A DNA stretch of 29,326 nucleotides from a virus: the IMG/VR virus record IMGVR_UViG_3300037189_005515, positions 1 to 29,326 of that record. One strand, given 5' to 3'. A model generated the notes under the pieces. The model saw only the letters and a program-made list of their open reading frames with translations. It was not told the DNA's origin and did not search any database. This document shows, one piece after another, positions 6,879 through 15,724 of this stretch (position 1 is its first letter; the number at the start of each line of letters is the position of its first letter). The position numbers were made by a program, and so were the translations under genes.

Positions 6879-7634
6879 TTAAGCGGTAAACGTCTTACCA
6901 TCTACTACGCATGTATAGTCATGGATTTGAATTAATTGAACATGAGGATAATCATTAACCACATGAGCGACAGCAAATCCCGCCTGCCAGTTCTTTTGGA
7001 TAGAGTAATCCATCTGATCTTCATCACATAAGTGACCAATCTCAAATCCTCGTAATTCCTGACCAGTTAAATTATAAGTCTGGAAATATGATCCCATCCG
7101 ATGTGAGTGTCCACGAACTAATGAAACACCCCAATTATTTACATCATTTCTTACTGATTCTCCAGAATGTTTGGAAATAGATTCACCATGATGTCCATAC
7201 ATATCTCCAAAACGTTTGACTGGGGGGTCTTGCCAAAGATGCCATTCAAAACCATTTTTCTTATATTCATATAAAGTATCTGGATTCAAAAGTTCTAGGA
7301 ATTGCGGAGCCTTCTTAGCAAGGTAGTCTCCATGCCTAGTCCAGCCATGATTACCATCATGAAAATGTTTATCAGCATTAGGGGCAAGTCGTTTGATTTC
7401 TGCTAGGAAATCTCTTGTACCTTGCACTCCACCATCATTGATTGAGATTGAGGCTTCAAGTGGTTTACCCTCTGCCCAACGGCTTGTTGAATCTGCATCA
7501 TCAATATCACCTAGCAAATCAATAGCATCTGGCTTTAACCATTTTAAAACTTTAAACCATAATTCTACTTTACGAGGATCATGGCGGGGAAAATGTACGT
7601 CCGAAACCATCAACCATTTTAGATCGTTAGTCAA
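6879..7634 (-). CDS. Metallophosphoesterase, calcineurin-like
   Basis: The 251-residue protein has the full set of calcineurin-type metal motifs: SDVH with D12 and H14, GDxxD at 42-46, DGNH at 93-96, H148/H149 and GHSH at 175-178. These bind two metal ions for phosphomonoester or phosphodiester hydrolysis. No signal peptide is seen. The substrate is unknown; phage enzymes of this fold include nucleic acid phosphatases, 2',3' cyclic phosphodiesterases and DNA repair-like nucleases. It lies between tail-tip genes and the holin, so it belongs to the late block. The start is TTG at 7634 with AAAGGA at good distance; no in-frame ATG gives a complete DxH motif. Confidence 0.82.
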   Translation of the reverse strand: MTNDLKWLMVSDVHFPRHDPRKVELWFKVLKWLKPDAIDLLGDIDDADSTSRWAEGKPLEASISINDGGVQGTRDFLAEIKRLAPNADKHFHDGNHGWTRHGDYLAKKAPQFLELLNPDTLYEYKKNGFEWHLWQDPPVKRFGDMYGHHGESISKHSGESVRNDVNNWGVSLVRGHSHRMGSYFQTYNLTGQELRGFEIGHLCDEDQMDYSIQKNWQAGFAVAHVVNDYPHVQLIQIHDYTCVVDGKTFTA

Positions 7635-7652
7635 TTTATATCCTTTGTTAGA

Positions 7653-8117
7653 TTAAATATTTGCAGATTCTACGCCAATTGCTATTACGTTCACAACAAT
7701 GCTTCCATTATATTTTGTTGAACTTGGATTATATGCGTGAACTTTGCATCCATCTTTTGTTATGGCAGATACACAGGCAAACACATATCCACTAGATGGA
7801 GTAACTTCTGCGGTGGCAGTGACATGCGGGGCCTGCGAAAATACACCATTGAATGGTACATTAAAGGTTTGTAAAAGTCCAGTACCGTTAACCCTATTTG
7901 AATATCTAGTTGAATATATTCTTGTTTCTTCCGCCCCGTAAGTTGTAAGTGTGGTTGCACCAGTATGCATTGTGTACAAACCTTTTTTATTTGTGTTTAC
8001 TTGGTTTAAACCTAAATCAGTACAAAAATCATATAAGGTATTGATTGTTTCAGCCATATTAGTAATTAATGTTGCTGAAATTACACCATTATTGGCTGTA
8101 TTATTTACAGCAGCCAT
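7653..8117 (-). CDS. Tail-tip protein with lectin-like C-terminal domain
   Basis: The 154-residue product looks like a small receptor-binding or tip protein. Residues 1-45 are a helical N-terminus. Residues 85-152 form a beta-rich domain that aligns by eye with the last 80 residues of the 543-residue protein: both share F..xF...P.VT, a run of alternating hydrophobics, YN.SS and a final IA.G. This pattern is seen in H-type-lectin-like domains at phage fibre ends. The gene starts in a TAATG overlap with the coiled-coil gene. Binding to a host sugar is inferred. Confidence 0.6.
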   Translation of the reverse strand: MAAVNNTANNGVISATLITNMAETINTLYDFCTDLGLNQVNTNKKGLYTMHTGATTLTTYGAEETRIYSTRYSNRVNGTGLLQTFNVPFNGVFSQAPHVTATAEVTPSSGYVFACVSAITKDGCKVHAYNPSSTKYNGSIVVNVIAIGVESANI

Positions 8118-8305
8118 TACTTACCATCATCCTGTTGAGCAGATTGCTGTTGTGATAATGCTTCTAGTTGTGCATCTTTAGCCTGAATTTCTTGAGTAGC
8201 CTGAGCCTTAAGTACAGCGAGGCGGGTTTCATATTCAGAAGTAATCTGACCAATACGTTGTTGTAGTTCTTGCACTACAAGTTCCAATGTTCTATCTTGT
8301 GACAT
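8117..8305 (-). CDS. Small coiled-coil protein
   Basis: The 62-residue product is almost entirely a predicted coiled coil, with heptad hydrophobics in LELVVQELQQRIGQITSEYETR and a Gln-rich C-terminus. It has no membrane segment, so it is not a spanin or holin by itself. It may oligomerise, for example as a trimerising adaptor or chaperone for the tip protein encoded immediately downstream through a TAATG overlap. Its own ribosome binding site AAAGGA and extended -10 promoter suggest it starts a short transcription unit. Confidence 0.62.
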   Translation of the reverse strand: MSQDRTLELVVQELQQRIGQITSEYETRLAVLKAQATQEIQAKDAQLEALSQQQSAQQDDGK

Positions 8306-8328
8306 GATTATCCTTTCATTTAGATATT

Positions 8329-8337
8329 AGTATATCA
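8329..8337 (-). promoter_or_regulatory. Extended -10 promoter before the coiled-coil gene
   Basis: TGA followed by TATACT (5/6) sits in the 42-base gap. Transcription would begin near 8322 and give a leader of about 17 bases with AAAGGA. No convincing -35 is seen. Confidence 0.4.
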
Positions 8338-8347
8338 TAAGAATTAT

Positions 8348-9979
8348 TTAACTGCCTGCCGCTATCCATGCAACGCCCACGCCGACACTGGCGATACTAC
8401 TACTACCAACATTATAAACATATAGGTTAAATCCAGAAGCGGTAGTTGATATTGCCCTTGGTACTAATGTTGCTGTACCACCGGGAGCAGTTGACAAACT
8501 AACTGTAACATAGGGTACTGAATTAAATGGCGTTGCAAATGTTACTTGTACAAATGCTCCAGCAGCAACGGCATATGAAGCAGTTACAGTAGTACTACCA
8601 CCTTGCACTGCTTTTGTTGGGACATCATTAAAATTAATTATTGTATTAGAAGTAGCAGAACCAAAATATATTTGGTTGTTCTGTCCTGAATCTACATCTA
8701 TAAAAAATCCTTTTTTAGTACCCGGTGCTGGCGACCAATTAGTATAAAATGATGTAGCATTTCCATTAAAATGAAACTCAGTAGCACTAATATAAAAATC
8801 ACTTTGTATTCCGCCACTAGACATCCCATACGTCCACGGTGTATTTACAGTATAAATACTTACGCCAGAAGTAGTTCCTCCACCGGATATATCTTCATAA
8901 TACGTTGAAAGATTAAAATTAGAAGTTTGATAGTTTACAAATGTTCCGCTACCCGGTGGTATTTCAACTGATTGAATATTAGTGCTTGGATAAAAATCTA
9001 CTCTTCCAGATGCTGATTGATAAGATAATGAGGATGTAGATATTAACCAATTACTTATTTGTCCAGTAACTGCTTTTAAAGAGCCTGTATTTGTAATACT
9101 AAATGGTGCATTTGCTGCTGTTGAATTTCCTGCCCAAAAAGAGTACAGTCCACTATTTGCTAATGCTACATAACTTGTACCAGTACCACTATACAATGAA
9201 GAGGCAGTTACTGTCCAGCCCGCAATTGAAGCACCGCCACTTGTAAATTTTACTGTATCAGATAATGTAAAATTACCAGCAGTATCTAAATAAAATGGAG
9301 TGTTTGCATTTGCAGAAGCACCAGTGCCACTATAAAGTTGTCCTAGGGGCGAAGATGCATTTGATTTTATAACTATAGGTGTAGTGTTTCCAACACTTAT
9401 TTGTTGATTAGCCTGAAGAGTTCCTGTTACTATCTTATCAGCACTAAGGTCAGAAATATAGGCATTTGCAAAATATGTTGTTGTCTGTGGCAGAACTCCA
9501 CTAGAGAACTCAGACTTATTACCACTTCTATCTACCGCCCTGATAAAGAAATACAATGATGTTAGAACATTAGTAGGAGCAACAATTGATGCGGTTCCAG
9601 ATACCGGAACAGTCAATGTCGCTTCACTATTTACACCATCTACCCTAGCATACCTCACATCACCCAGTTTTGTTGCTGAGGATGCTACGTTGACACTGGC
9701 AGCATATACCTCAAAGTACGCAGTATCAGTTTCAATCACTTGTGAGGCACTAGTATATCCATTTATTTTTACTCTTGTAGTTAAGGTATTTAAATAATCT
9801 GCGGAATTATTTGATACTAATACTAACGCTGCTGATGGGGTAGATGGAGCAGTTGTATCTGCTGTAGCCGTGAATGTAAACTTATTTGACCAATCAGAGA
9901 ATGACGCGCCATCCTTAGCGCGTATTTGAACATCATATGATTTACCGGGCACAAGACCCTTTATTTGAATGTTAGCCAT
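8348..9979 (-). CDS. Tail-tip/fibre protein beginning with half a fibronectin type III domain
   Basis: The 543-residue product begins in the middle of a fibronectin type III fold: residues 2-38 (IKGLVPGKSYDVQIRAKDG, then SDWS) are the strands E, F and G with no strands A to C. A second, complete-looking FN3 spans about 44-162 (ending RAVDRSGNKSEFSS). ADKIVTGTL at 180-188 is a hallmark seen in phage tip proteins. A beta-rich middle follows, and residues 455-543 form a lectin-like end similar to the 154-residue protein. It is probably the tail-tip fibre or receptor-binding protein. ATG at 9979 follows AGGAGA, 8 bases after the preceding gene. The missing half of the first FN3 appears to be at the end of the gene at 11159-11548. 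Confidence 0.75.
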   Translation of the reverse strand: MANIQIKGLVPGKSYDVQIRAKDGASFSDWSNKFTFTATADTTAPSTPSAALVLVSNNSADYLNTLTTRVKINGYTSASQVIETDTAYFEVYAASVNVASSATKLGDVRYARVDGVNSEATLTVPVSGTASIVAPTNVLTSLYFFIRAVDRSGNKSEFSSGVLPQTTTYFANAYISDLSADKIVTGTLQANQQISVGNTTPIVIKSNASSPLGQLYSGTGASANANTPFYLDTAGNFTLSDTVKFTSGGASIAGWTVTASSLYSGTGTSYVALANSGLYSFWAGNSTAANAPFSITNTGSLKAVTGQISNWLISTSSLSYQSASGRVDFYPSTNIQSVEIPPGSGTFVNYQTSNFNLSTYYEDISGGGTTSGVSIYTVNTPWTYGMSSGGIQSDFYISATEFHFNGNATSFYTNWSPAPGTKKGFFIDVDSGQNNQIYFGSATSNTIINFNDVPTKAVQGGSTTVTASYAVAAGAFVQVTFATPFNSVPYVTVSLSTAPGGTATLVPRAISTTASGFNLYVYNVGSSSIASVGVGVAWIAAGS

Positions 9980-9987
9980 TTATTCTC

Positions 9988-11157
9988 CTATGAATATAAG
10001 TATATCTCATATTCAATATCTACGGATTCCTGTGCTGCTTTTATTATTGGACTTGGAAGAACCGATCTTGAAACTAATCCATGATAAATATTAAAATTAT
10101 TAGAATGACTAAATTTCAAAGAATCAAAATAGAGAGCCACGGAACCTGACGGGCAAATATAGGATATTTCAAGTTTTGATAATATATCATTATATAGTGA
10201 ACCTTTAGATATTGTTCCTTCTAAAAAGTTAACGCCCGCAGATACACCAGCATTAGAAATTAAAGTTATAGCATTATCTGGACTAGAAGAAGTAATAGTT
10301 GAAGTATCTTGACCCTTTACAGTAATTGATGCTGTTCCTGTTGAATATACAAGGAGTTTAGCCGTGTCAAAATTATTGGAAAATCTTTGCGTATCAATCT
10401 CAAGTGACCCGGCTGGAGAACTTGCTGATCCAATTGCTATAGAAGAACTTGTTGATCCTAAAACTACTCTTTGTGAAGATGTTGAAACTGCTACATTTAA
10501 TGTTTTATTAGAAAGTCTTGGAGAATATAATGCATAGGTACTTGTTGAAGTACCGCCTGTCCATCCTAAATTGGATACATCTTCATCAAAATTCGTTAAT
10601 ATTTTATCCTCAAATAAATCTGGTGTTTGATTAATCGCATTTGTAAAAACTCCTAATTCATAAATTATGCAATCTATTCCTTCTGGAATAGTAGCCTTGA
10701 ATTTAACACTTTTAGGAGTTTTAAAATATCCTGTAGCACCAGACATTGATGCAGTATTAGGATGAGACATTGTTAGACTAGCACCAGATATTGAAACTAT
10801 AGATACAGTTGCAGATGAATTTATACCTGTTCCTGTCAATGACTGCCCAACGCTTAATCCTGCTGAAGAGCCTACAACAACTTGTGTAGAACCAGCAGAA
10901 CCACTAATTGTAGTAGATGTAATAATACTATTTATTGGACTTCTAGTTGTTATTGCAAATCTTGATATTTCATAATTTAATTTATAATCATTAATTGTAG
11001 CAGCAGTATTATATGCACCTACAGCAATAGATGAGGCCCAATCTTCAATGATGCCAGCCATATATTGATGAATTACATCTTTACCATTTGAAGTAATAAG
11101 ATTATTACTTTCTGAAATCATTTCATCATTTTTATAAACTCTATAAATACCATGCAT
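9988..11157 (-). CDS. Minor tail protein lying between the halves of a split FN3
   Basis: I chose ATG at 11157, with GGTGG upstream, over the GTG at 11169. The 389-residue product begins with HGIYRVYKNDEMISESNNLI and LAG-type residues (YMAGIIEDWASSIAVG), a pattern of actinophage-type minor tail proteins. About residues 85-145 hold a repetitive Ser/Thr/Gly module (VVVGSSAGLSVGQSLTGTGI) that appears inserted between two parts of the N-terminal domain, since PKSVKFKATIPEGIDCIIYE resumes afterwards. The C-terminal 190 residues look like a carbohydrate-binding beta-sandwich. It overlaps the preceding stop closely and ends 8 bases before the next gene, so it belongs to the tip operon. Specific role unknown. 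Confidence 0.65.
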   Translation of the reverse strand: MHGIYRVYKNDEMISESNNLITSNGKDVIHQYMAGIIEDWASSIAVGAYNTAATINDYKLNYEISRFAITTRSPINSIITSTTISGSAGSTQVVVGSSAGLSVGQSLTGTGINSSATVSIVSISGASLTMSHPNTASMSGATGYFKTPKSVKFKATIPEGIDCIIYELGVFTNAINQTPDLFEDKILTNFDEDVSNLGWTGGTSTSTYALYSPRLSNKTLNVAVSTSSQRVVLGSTSSSIAIGSASSPAGSLEIDTQRFSNNFDTAKLLVYSTGTASITVKGQDTSTITSSSPDNAITLISNAGVSAGVNFLEGTISKGSLYNDILSKLEISYICPSGSVALYFDSLKFSHSNNFNIYHGLVSRSVLPSPIIKAAQESVDIEYEIYLYS

Positions 11158-11158
11158 A

Positions 11159-11548
11159 TTAACCACCACTCAATCTAAACTCATACTCTGCCGCGCCTAA
11201 AACATCATTACAAGAAATGGTTGCTGTAACCGTTGTTCCACCATCAGCAGAAAGTTCAATATTTTGTGACACAAGGGCTAGATTATCTGGGGTTGCAATA
11301 TCCTTTGGTGTAAATGGTTGTATCTGAATATTTGGAAGTTCTGGTGGCGTCCACTCATATGGTTCTTGTGTAATTAAATTTGGACTATCTTGAACATCAT
11401 TATTAACTTCGGCAGATAATAATCCATATAAAGTTTCTGCTACGCTTTCAGTATCACTAATTTGATCTAATTGTTGAACTGCTTGACGTGAACCCACCTG
11501 TTCAGCAATTAAATTTTTAATTATAGATACGATATCAGAGTCAGACAT
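11159..11548 (-). CDS. Tail protein ending in an FN3 N-terminal half
   Basis: The 129-residue product has a helical N-terminus (residues 1-50), a Pro-rich linker (PYEWTPPELPNIQIQPFTP) and then residues 86-129, which read as strands A to C of a fibronectin type III domain: TPDNLALVS, ADGGTTVTATIS and AAEYEFRLS, before stopping abruptly after SGG. The remaining strands are absent here but match the start of the 543-residue protein two genes on. It lacks any ribosome binding site; a strong promoter places the RNA start on the A of its ATG, so it may be leaderless. A role in the tail tip is inferred. Confidence 0.66.
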   Translation of the reverse strand: MSDSDIVSIIKNLIAEQVGSRQAVQQLDQISDTESVAETLYGLLSAEVNNDVQDSPNLITQEPYEWTPPELPNIQIQPFTPKDIATPDNLALVSQNIELSADGGTTVTATISCNDVLGAAEYEFRLSGG

Positions 11549-11554
11549 ATTATA

Positions 11555-11582
11555 ATTATACCATTACGACTAAATATGTAAA
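11555..11582 (-). promoter_or_regulatory. Strong promoter, TTTACA-16-TGG-TATAAT, for a possible leaderless mRNA
   Basis: The minus strand has TTTACA (5/6), 16 bases, then TATAAT preceded by TGG. The expected start base, about 7 after the -10, is the A of ATG at 11548. This is the best promoter in the window and serves the tip genes. Confidence 0.6.
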
Positions 11583-14500
11583 CTTCTCAATTTGAGATTA
11601 GTTGCCATGCCGCCCTCTCCAAAGGAGTGTTCTACTGATGAAAGTACAAATGATGCTGATATATTTTTTAATGAATATGTCATATATACATAATCTCCCG
11701 GTTCAAGGCCGGGGTTGCCAAATGTTTCTATAGCATAAAGTTGATTCATTGCATATAAGTTTTTAGATATATCTGAATTAATTGTTTCAGCAACATTTTG
11801 ACTGGTACACCAAGGAGCATTAATTTCAATATTTTGTAGCCCCGGCATGGTACTTACTTTTGTAGTAAATTTTTGATCAGCCTGTACTACTATGGCTTTG
11901 CCAGCAATTCCTAATGAATTTGCCTCACCACTTTCAATTACTGGAAATAGTACTGTATTAGACCTATTTCTTACTGCAATTTTTGTTCTAAATGGAGTTC
12001 CGATTAATGTTGATATTTGAAAATCATCTGGGTTAGCATTATAAAATCCCACTAGACCGCTTGGCTCTGTAATTTCATAATGATAATATGGAATATCACC
12101 ATTAAATTTAACGTCATATATAGATATTCCTCTAAGTAATGGTTTTGTTTTAAATGAAAATGGTCTTTGAACGGCTGCGGGAGTACCATATGGAGAAAGC
12201 AAGTAATCTAAACTATTTTTAGGTTCTAAGGTATTAAACCCATCCTCATCTCCACCAATATGCTGACCATTACAGACAGCCTCTAGAGAATTAATATAAA
12301 TAGTAGTATCTGCAACATTATTTCTACTAAATAATCCAAATGTTCTACCGGCCCTAACAAGTCCCGGCGCTACAATTTTATCTGTAAACTTGTTATTTGC
12401 AAGATTTTTAAATTGAACAATTTTTCCATTAACTTTAATTGTTATAGTTTTTGTTTTTATATCTACATAAAGATCAATAACATAATTTGTTGAAGGTTTT
12501 TTCTGTGGTGGTGTTAGCCAAACAACGTGTCCTCTACTTTTAATAATTTTTTTAGTCTTTGGGTCTCTTTTTGGAACACCTTTTGTATTTATATATGTAT
12601 CCTCAATCATATAATCTTTAATCATATATGCAACTTTATTCGAATTTGCAATTGCACCATATCTAATATGACCGGGATTTTTAGCGCCTTTCTTTGTATT
12701 AAATTCTATAAACATTCCTGTAGCAAAATTTGCTGCAACTCCATATGTAAAACTTACAGCACCACCAGAAGAAGTTGGATCAGCACCAATAAATATTCCA
12801 ACTGAACCTAAATTATCCTTAGGTTTTATTGAAACTTGATAATGATTATATAATTCACTATCTTTTTGGTAGAAACCTAAATAATTAATTCCATTTTTAG
12901 GAGAAACTATAAGTGGCACCCCACTAGAATTTGTATCAACACTTTGTCCCAAAGTCATCGAATGTCCGACGCCTTTAAATACACTAGAATCAGAAAAAGT
13001 ATTTTTATATTGATGTGCAGCAGCATTAGTACCGAAAAGTCCGCGTTGAACATTCATAAGGTATCCAGTTGGATAATATGATATATGAGATACAGATTTA
13101 GATGCAACTCCCGCACATGAAATATTATAGTTAGAAACAGCAGTATCTTTAAATGTGAATGTAGCAGATGTTGTTGCAGTTAATGTTACAAATTTATTAA
13201 ACGTATCTGGCACAGAAATATAAATTGTATCTCCTACTGCATAAGTATTATATGCAGTTATTGTAACAGTTCCTACCGAAGCATTTCCTGAAGCAGCAGT
13301 TATTGCTACAGCATTATCTGAACCTATGCGATTTGCTACCTTATTCAATAAATCTTCATTAGAGGTAATAGTTTCATTAACAGAATATCCTGCTAAATAT
13401 GGAGTAAATGCATATTCTTTACCACCCCAGTATATAATTTCATTTTCAATGATCCCATATCCACTAAAATTATAAATTTTTCTTTGAAGTGTATTAGCAG
13501 ATGCTCCAGCATTCCATAATGCTGTTCCTGCTTTTATTTTATTATCATCAATAGCAATTGGATATTCTATATACGCACAGTCAAGGGCGCGTTTATCATT
13601 TGGTTTCCATGGCGTTTGAGAATAATTTGACAACACTTTTTGACCACCATCAACATTTTCATATGCATTTTTAACAGTATTTGCTGCTGAATATGAAAGA
13701 TTTCTATATGTGGTAGTAATTGTTCCAATTGGTTCTTTAAAATCTTGAGTTATTGTTGAAATATTAGGAATAAAAGAATTAGATGCCGTATCAGTTAATT
13801 GAAAATATCCAGATAGTCCATATGAAGAATTTGAATATGTTGTTGACACTGATTCTCTTAATAAATCTTTGAACTGTAAAATACCATTATTGTCAAAGGA
13901 GAATGAAATTTGCCAACTTAAAAATATTTCGGAGAGCGCAGCCCATAATGTTTTTTCATTACTAGAAAAGAAAATATTATTAGTACCATATCTTTTTATT
14001 GATATACCATCAGATACTTGCTGCAATGATGTACGATCATAGTCTGAAAACCCGCCAGCCTGAAGTAAACACTCAACTATTTTTTTCCAGTCACCTATTT
14101 GATGTGGAGTTTCTGATGACATTAATAATAAATCTGGTGCATTCATTGTTTGTAACTGTTTACCATAATCTGAAAGTGGAATTGAAACTGTTTCAATCCC
14201 ATCCATTGACCAATTATTAGCATACATTGTTGCAAGTTTAACTTGTGCGCTGGAAGAAGGACTCACAGTATCATAAATATTTGAATATATTGTAAACTTT
14301 ACTTCTGGCATAATAAGCCCTGAAAGTGGACTATTACTATTATTATTAAATACTTGAAATACTGAACCGCTATTTCCAATAACATATCTAGGTAAGTTTT
14401 CTAGCACAATGTTTCCATCATTTGTGCTAGACATACCAACTGGTACAGGTAAGTTTCCTTCATCTATACTTAATTTAACATTTCCACTTACCATAAAATT

Positions 14501-15724
14501 ACTTAAATCTAACTTAAGCCTTGGAGATATCTCTATGACCCTAACTCTTAAATATTTATCTGTATCATCACTATAGATTGCCCCACTTAAATTAAATAGT
14601 ACACGAATACCTTCTATATTTTTATAGTTAGAAGTAGAAAGTGTTCCACTCACTGAATCAATTTGTGGATATGTTATTGATCCAGTTGTCCATGCAGATG
14701 CAGACCCATTCCACCTTAAAATAAATGAACCATTTTGAATAACTGATGCTGTACTTATTGTTGCAGCAGTATTCCAAGTTCCTGATTCTTTTACATATAC
14801 CGTAACATTTGTGATTTTACCATCATACATGTTTGGCATATCAATATTTTGAGTTTTAATATATATTTCATTAGTTTTTACTGATGTATTATATACAGAG
14901 AATATATTAAATGATGCTGTTGTAAGACTATCTCCAGACCGTGGAGTTATAAAATATTTAAATTCATTAAATGGACTAAGTGCAGTGGGAATTAAGTTAA
15001 TATCGTTCTTAGGACCATCTATAAATCCATCCATAGTAATATAGTATTGAGAAATAATATTATACGGTGAAGTTGTACTCAAAAGATCATTCTCAAGTAA
15101 TTGATCCCCCGGCCTATGTGGAGTAAATATTTCAGAAAGTCTATCTACCTGTAATTCAAGAATCTCGTCAGAAGAAACTTTAGCCACACTAAAATTCTTA
15201 AAAGCAACACTTGCAGTTCCTGAAGTAATCGTTGCACATGCTTTTATTGATATATCAATCCTATCAAATTTTGTGCTACTTTCTGAATTACCAGTAAATA
15301 TTATTTCAAATTTATTATAAACATTATCAACAAGTTTTACTGTTTTAACATCTATATATTGTGACTGAGCATTTCCTGCATAGTATGGAGTTATTTTAAT
15401 TAAATAATCTGTATAAATATCATCAAACGATGAGGGGAAGGCTGTTATTTTTGCATCAAATGTAACTCTAACAGCATTTTCTAAGTTTAATGTTGAAAGA
15501 CCAGTGATTGATGATGCTGAAGTGAAAGTATTAGAATTTACACTTATTGTTGCTGATGACGTTGAAGTTACATAATAATTATTCGCAGCAGAATTACCAG
15601 AATAATATCCATAAATATCCGGCTGAGTATATAAATGATGATTCCACTGAGCATGAATAGTTTGATCAGTATCTAGGAATTGCTTAGTTTTAACAAGATC
15701 AAGTGCTGTATCTTTAACCGTCAT
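11570..15724 (-). CDS. Large baseplate hub / tail-associated protein with carbohydrate-binding insert
   Basis: The 1384-residue protein is probably the tail hub (gp27/Tal-like). Residues 50-190 look like a carbohydrate-binding beta-sandwich. Residues 530-700 (DWKKIVECLLQAGGF onwards) form the hub-like core; a typical hub end, PGDYVYMTYSLKN then FVLSSVEHSF and ATNLKLRSL, closes the protein at 1330-1384. Between these, residues 803-875 are a Thr/Ser-rich module and 950-1155 resemble a concanavalin/LamG-type sandwich (KPKDNLGSVGIFIGAD to TTIYINSLEAVCNG). YPTGYLMNVQRGLFGT at 885-900 links them. It could hold the tail to cell-wall sugars while the fibres search. The gene overlaps its neighbour by ATGA at the start. 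No peptidase motif is visible. Confidence 0.72.
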   Translation of the reverse strand: MTVKDTALDLVKTKQFLDTDQTIHAQWNHHLYTQPDIYGYYSGNSAANNYYVTSTSSATISVNSNTFTSASSITGLSTLNLENAVRVTFDAKITAFPSSFDDIYTDYLIKITPYYAGNAQSQYIDVKTVKLVDNVYNKFEIIFTGNSESSTKFDRIDISIKACATITSGTASVAFKNFSVAKVSSDEILELQVDRLSEIFTPHRPGDQLLENDLLSTTSPYNIISQYYITMDGFIDGPKNDINLIPTALSPFNEFKYFITPRSGDSLTTASFNIFSVYNTSVKTNEIYIKTQNIDMPNMYDGKITNVTVYVKESGTWNTAATISTASVIQNGSFILRWNGSASAWTTGSITYPQIDSVSGTLSTSNYKNIEGIRVLFNLSGAIYSDDTDKYLRVRVIEISPRLKLDLSNFMVSGNVKLSIDEGNLPVPVGMSSTNDGNIVLENLPRYVIGNSGSVFQVFNNNSNSPLSGLIMPEVKFTIYSNIYDTVSPSSSAQVKLATMYANNWSMDGIETVSIPLSDYGKQLQTMNAPDLLLMSSETPHQIGDWKKIVECLLQAGGFSDYDRTSLQQVSDGISIKRYGTNNIFFSSNEKTLWAALSEIFLSWQISFSFDNNGILQFKDLLRESVSTTYSNSSYGLSGYFQLTDTASNSFIPNISTITQDFKEPIGTITTTYRNLSYSAANTVKNAYENVDGGQKVLSNYSQTPWKPNDKRALDCAYIEYPIAIDDNKIKAGTALWNAGASANTLQRKIYNFSGYGIIENEIIYWGGKEYAFTPYLAGYSVNETITSNEDLLNKVANRIGSDNAVAITAASGNASVGTVTITAYNTYAVGDTIYISVPDTFNKFVTLTATTSATFTFKDTAVSNYNISCAGVASKSVSHISYYPTGYLMNVQRGLFGTNAAAHQYKNTFSDSSVFKGVGHSMTLGQSVDTNSSGVPLIVSPKNGINYLGFYQKDSELYNHYQVSIKPKDNLGSVGIFIGADPTSSGGAVSFTYGVAANFATGMFIEFNTKKGAKNPGHIRYGAIANSNKVAYMIKDYMIEDTYINTKGVPKRDPKTKKIIKSRGHVVWLTPPQKKPSTNYVIDLYVDIKTKTITIKVNGKIVQFKNLANNKFTDKIVAPGLVRAGRTFGLFSRNNVADTTIYINSLEAVCNGQHIGGDEDGFNTLEPKNSLDYLLSPYGTPAAVQRPFSFKTKPLLRGISIYDVKFNGDIPYYHYEITEPSGLVGFYNANPDDFQISTLIGTPFRTKIAVRNRSNTVLFPVIESGEANSLGIAGKAIVVQADQKFTTKVSTMPGLQNIEINAPWCTSQNVAETINSDISKNLYAMNQLYAIETFGNPGLEPGDYVYMTYSLKNISASFVLSSVEHSFGEGGMATNLKLRSLHI

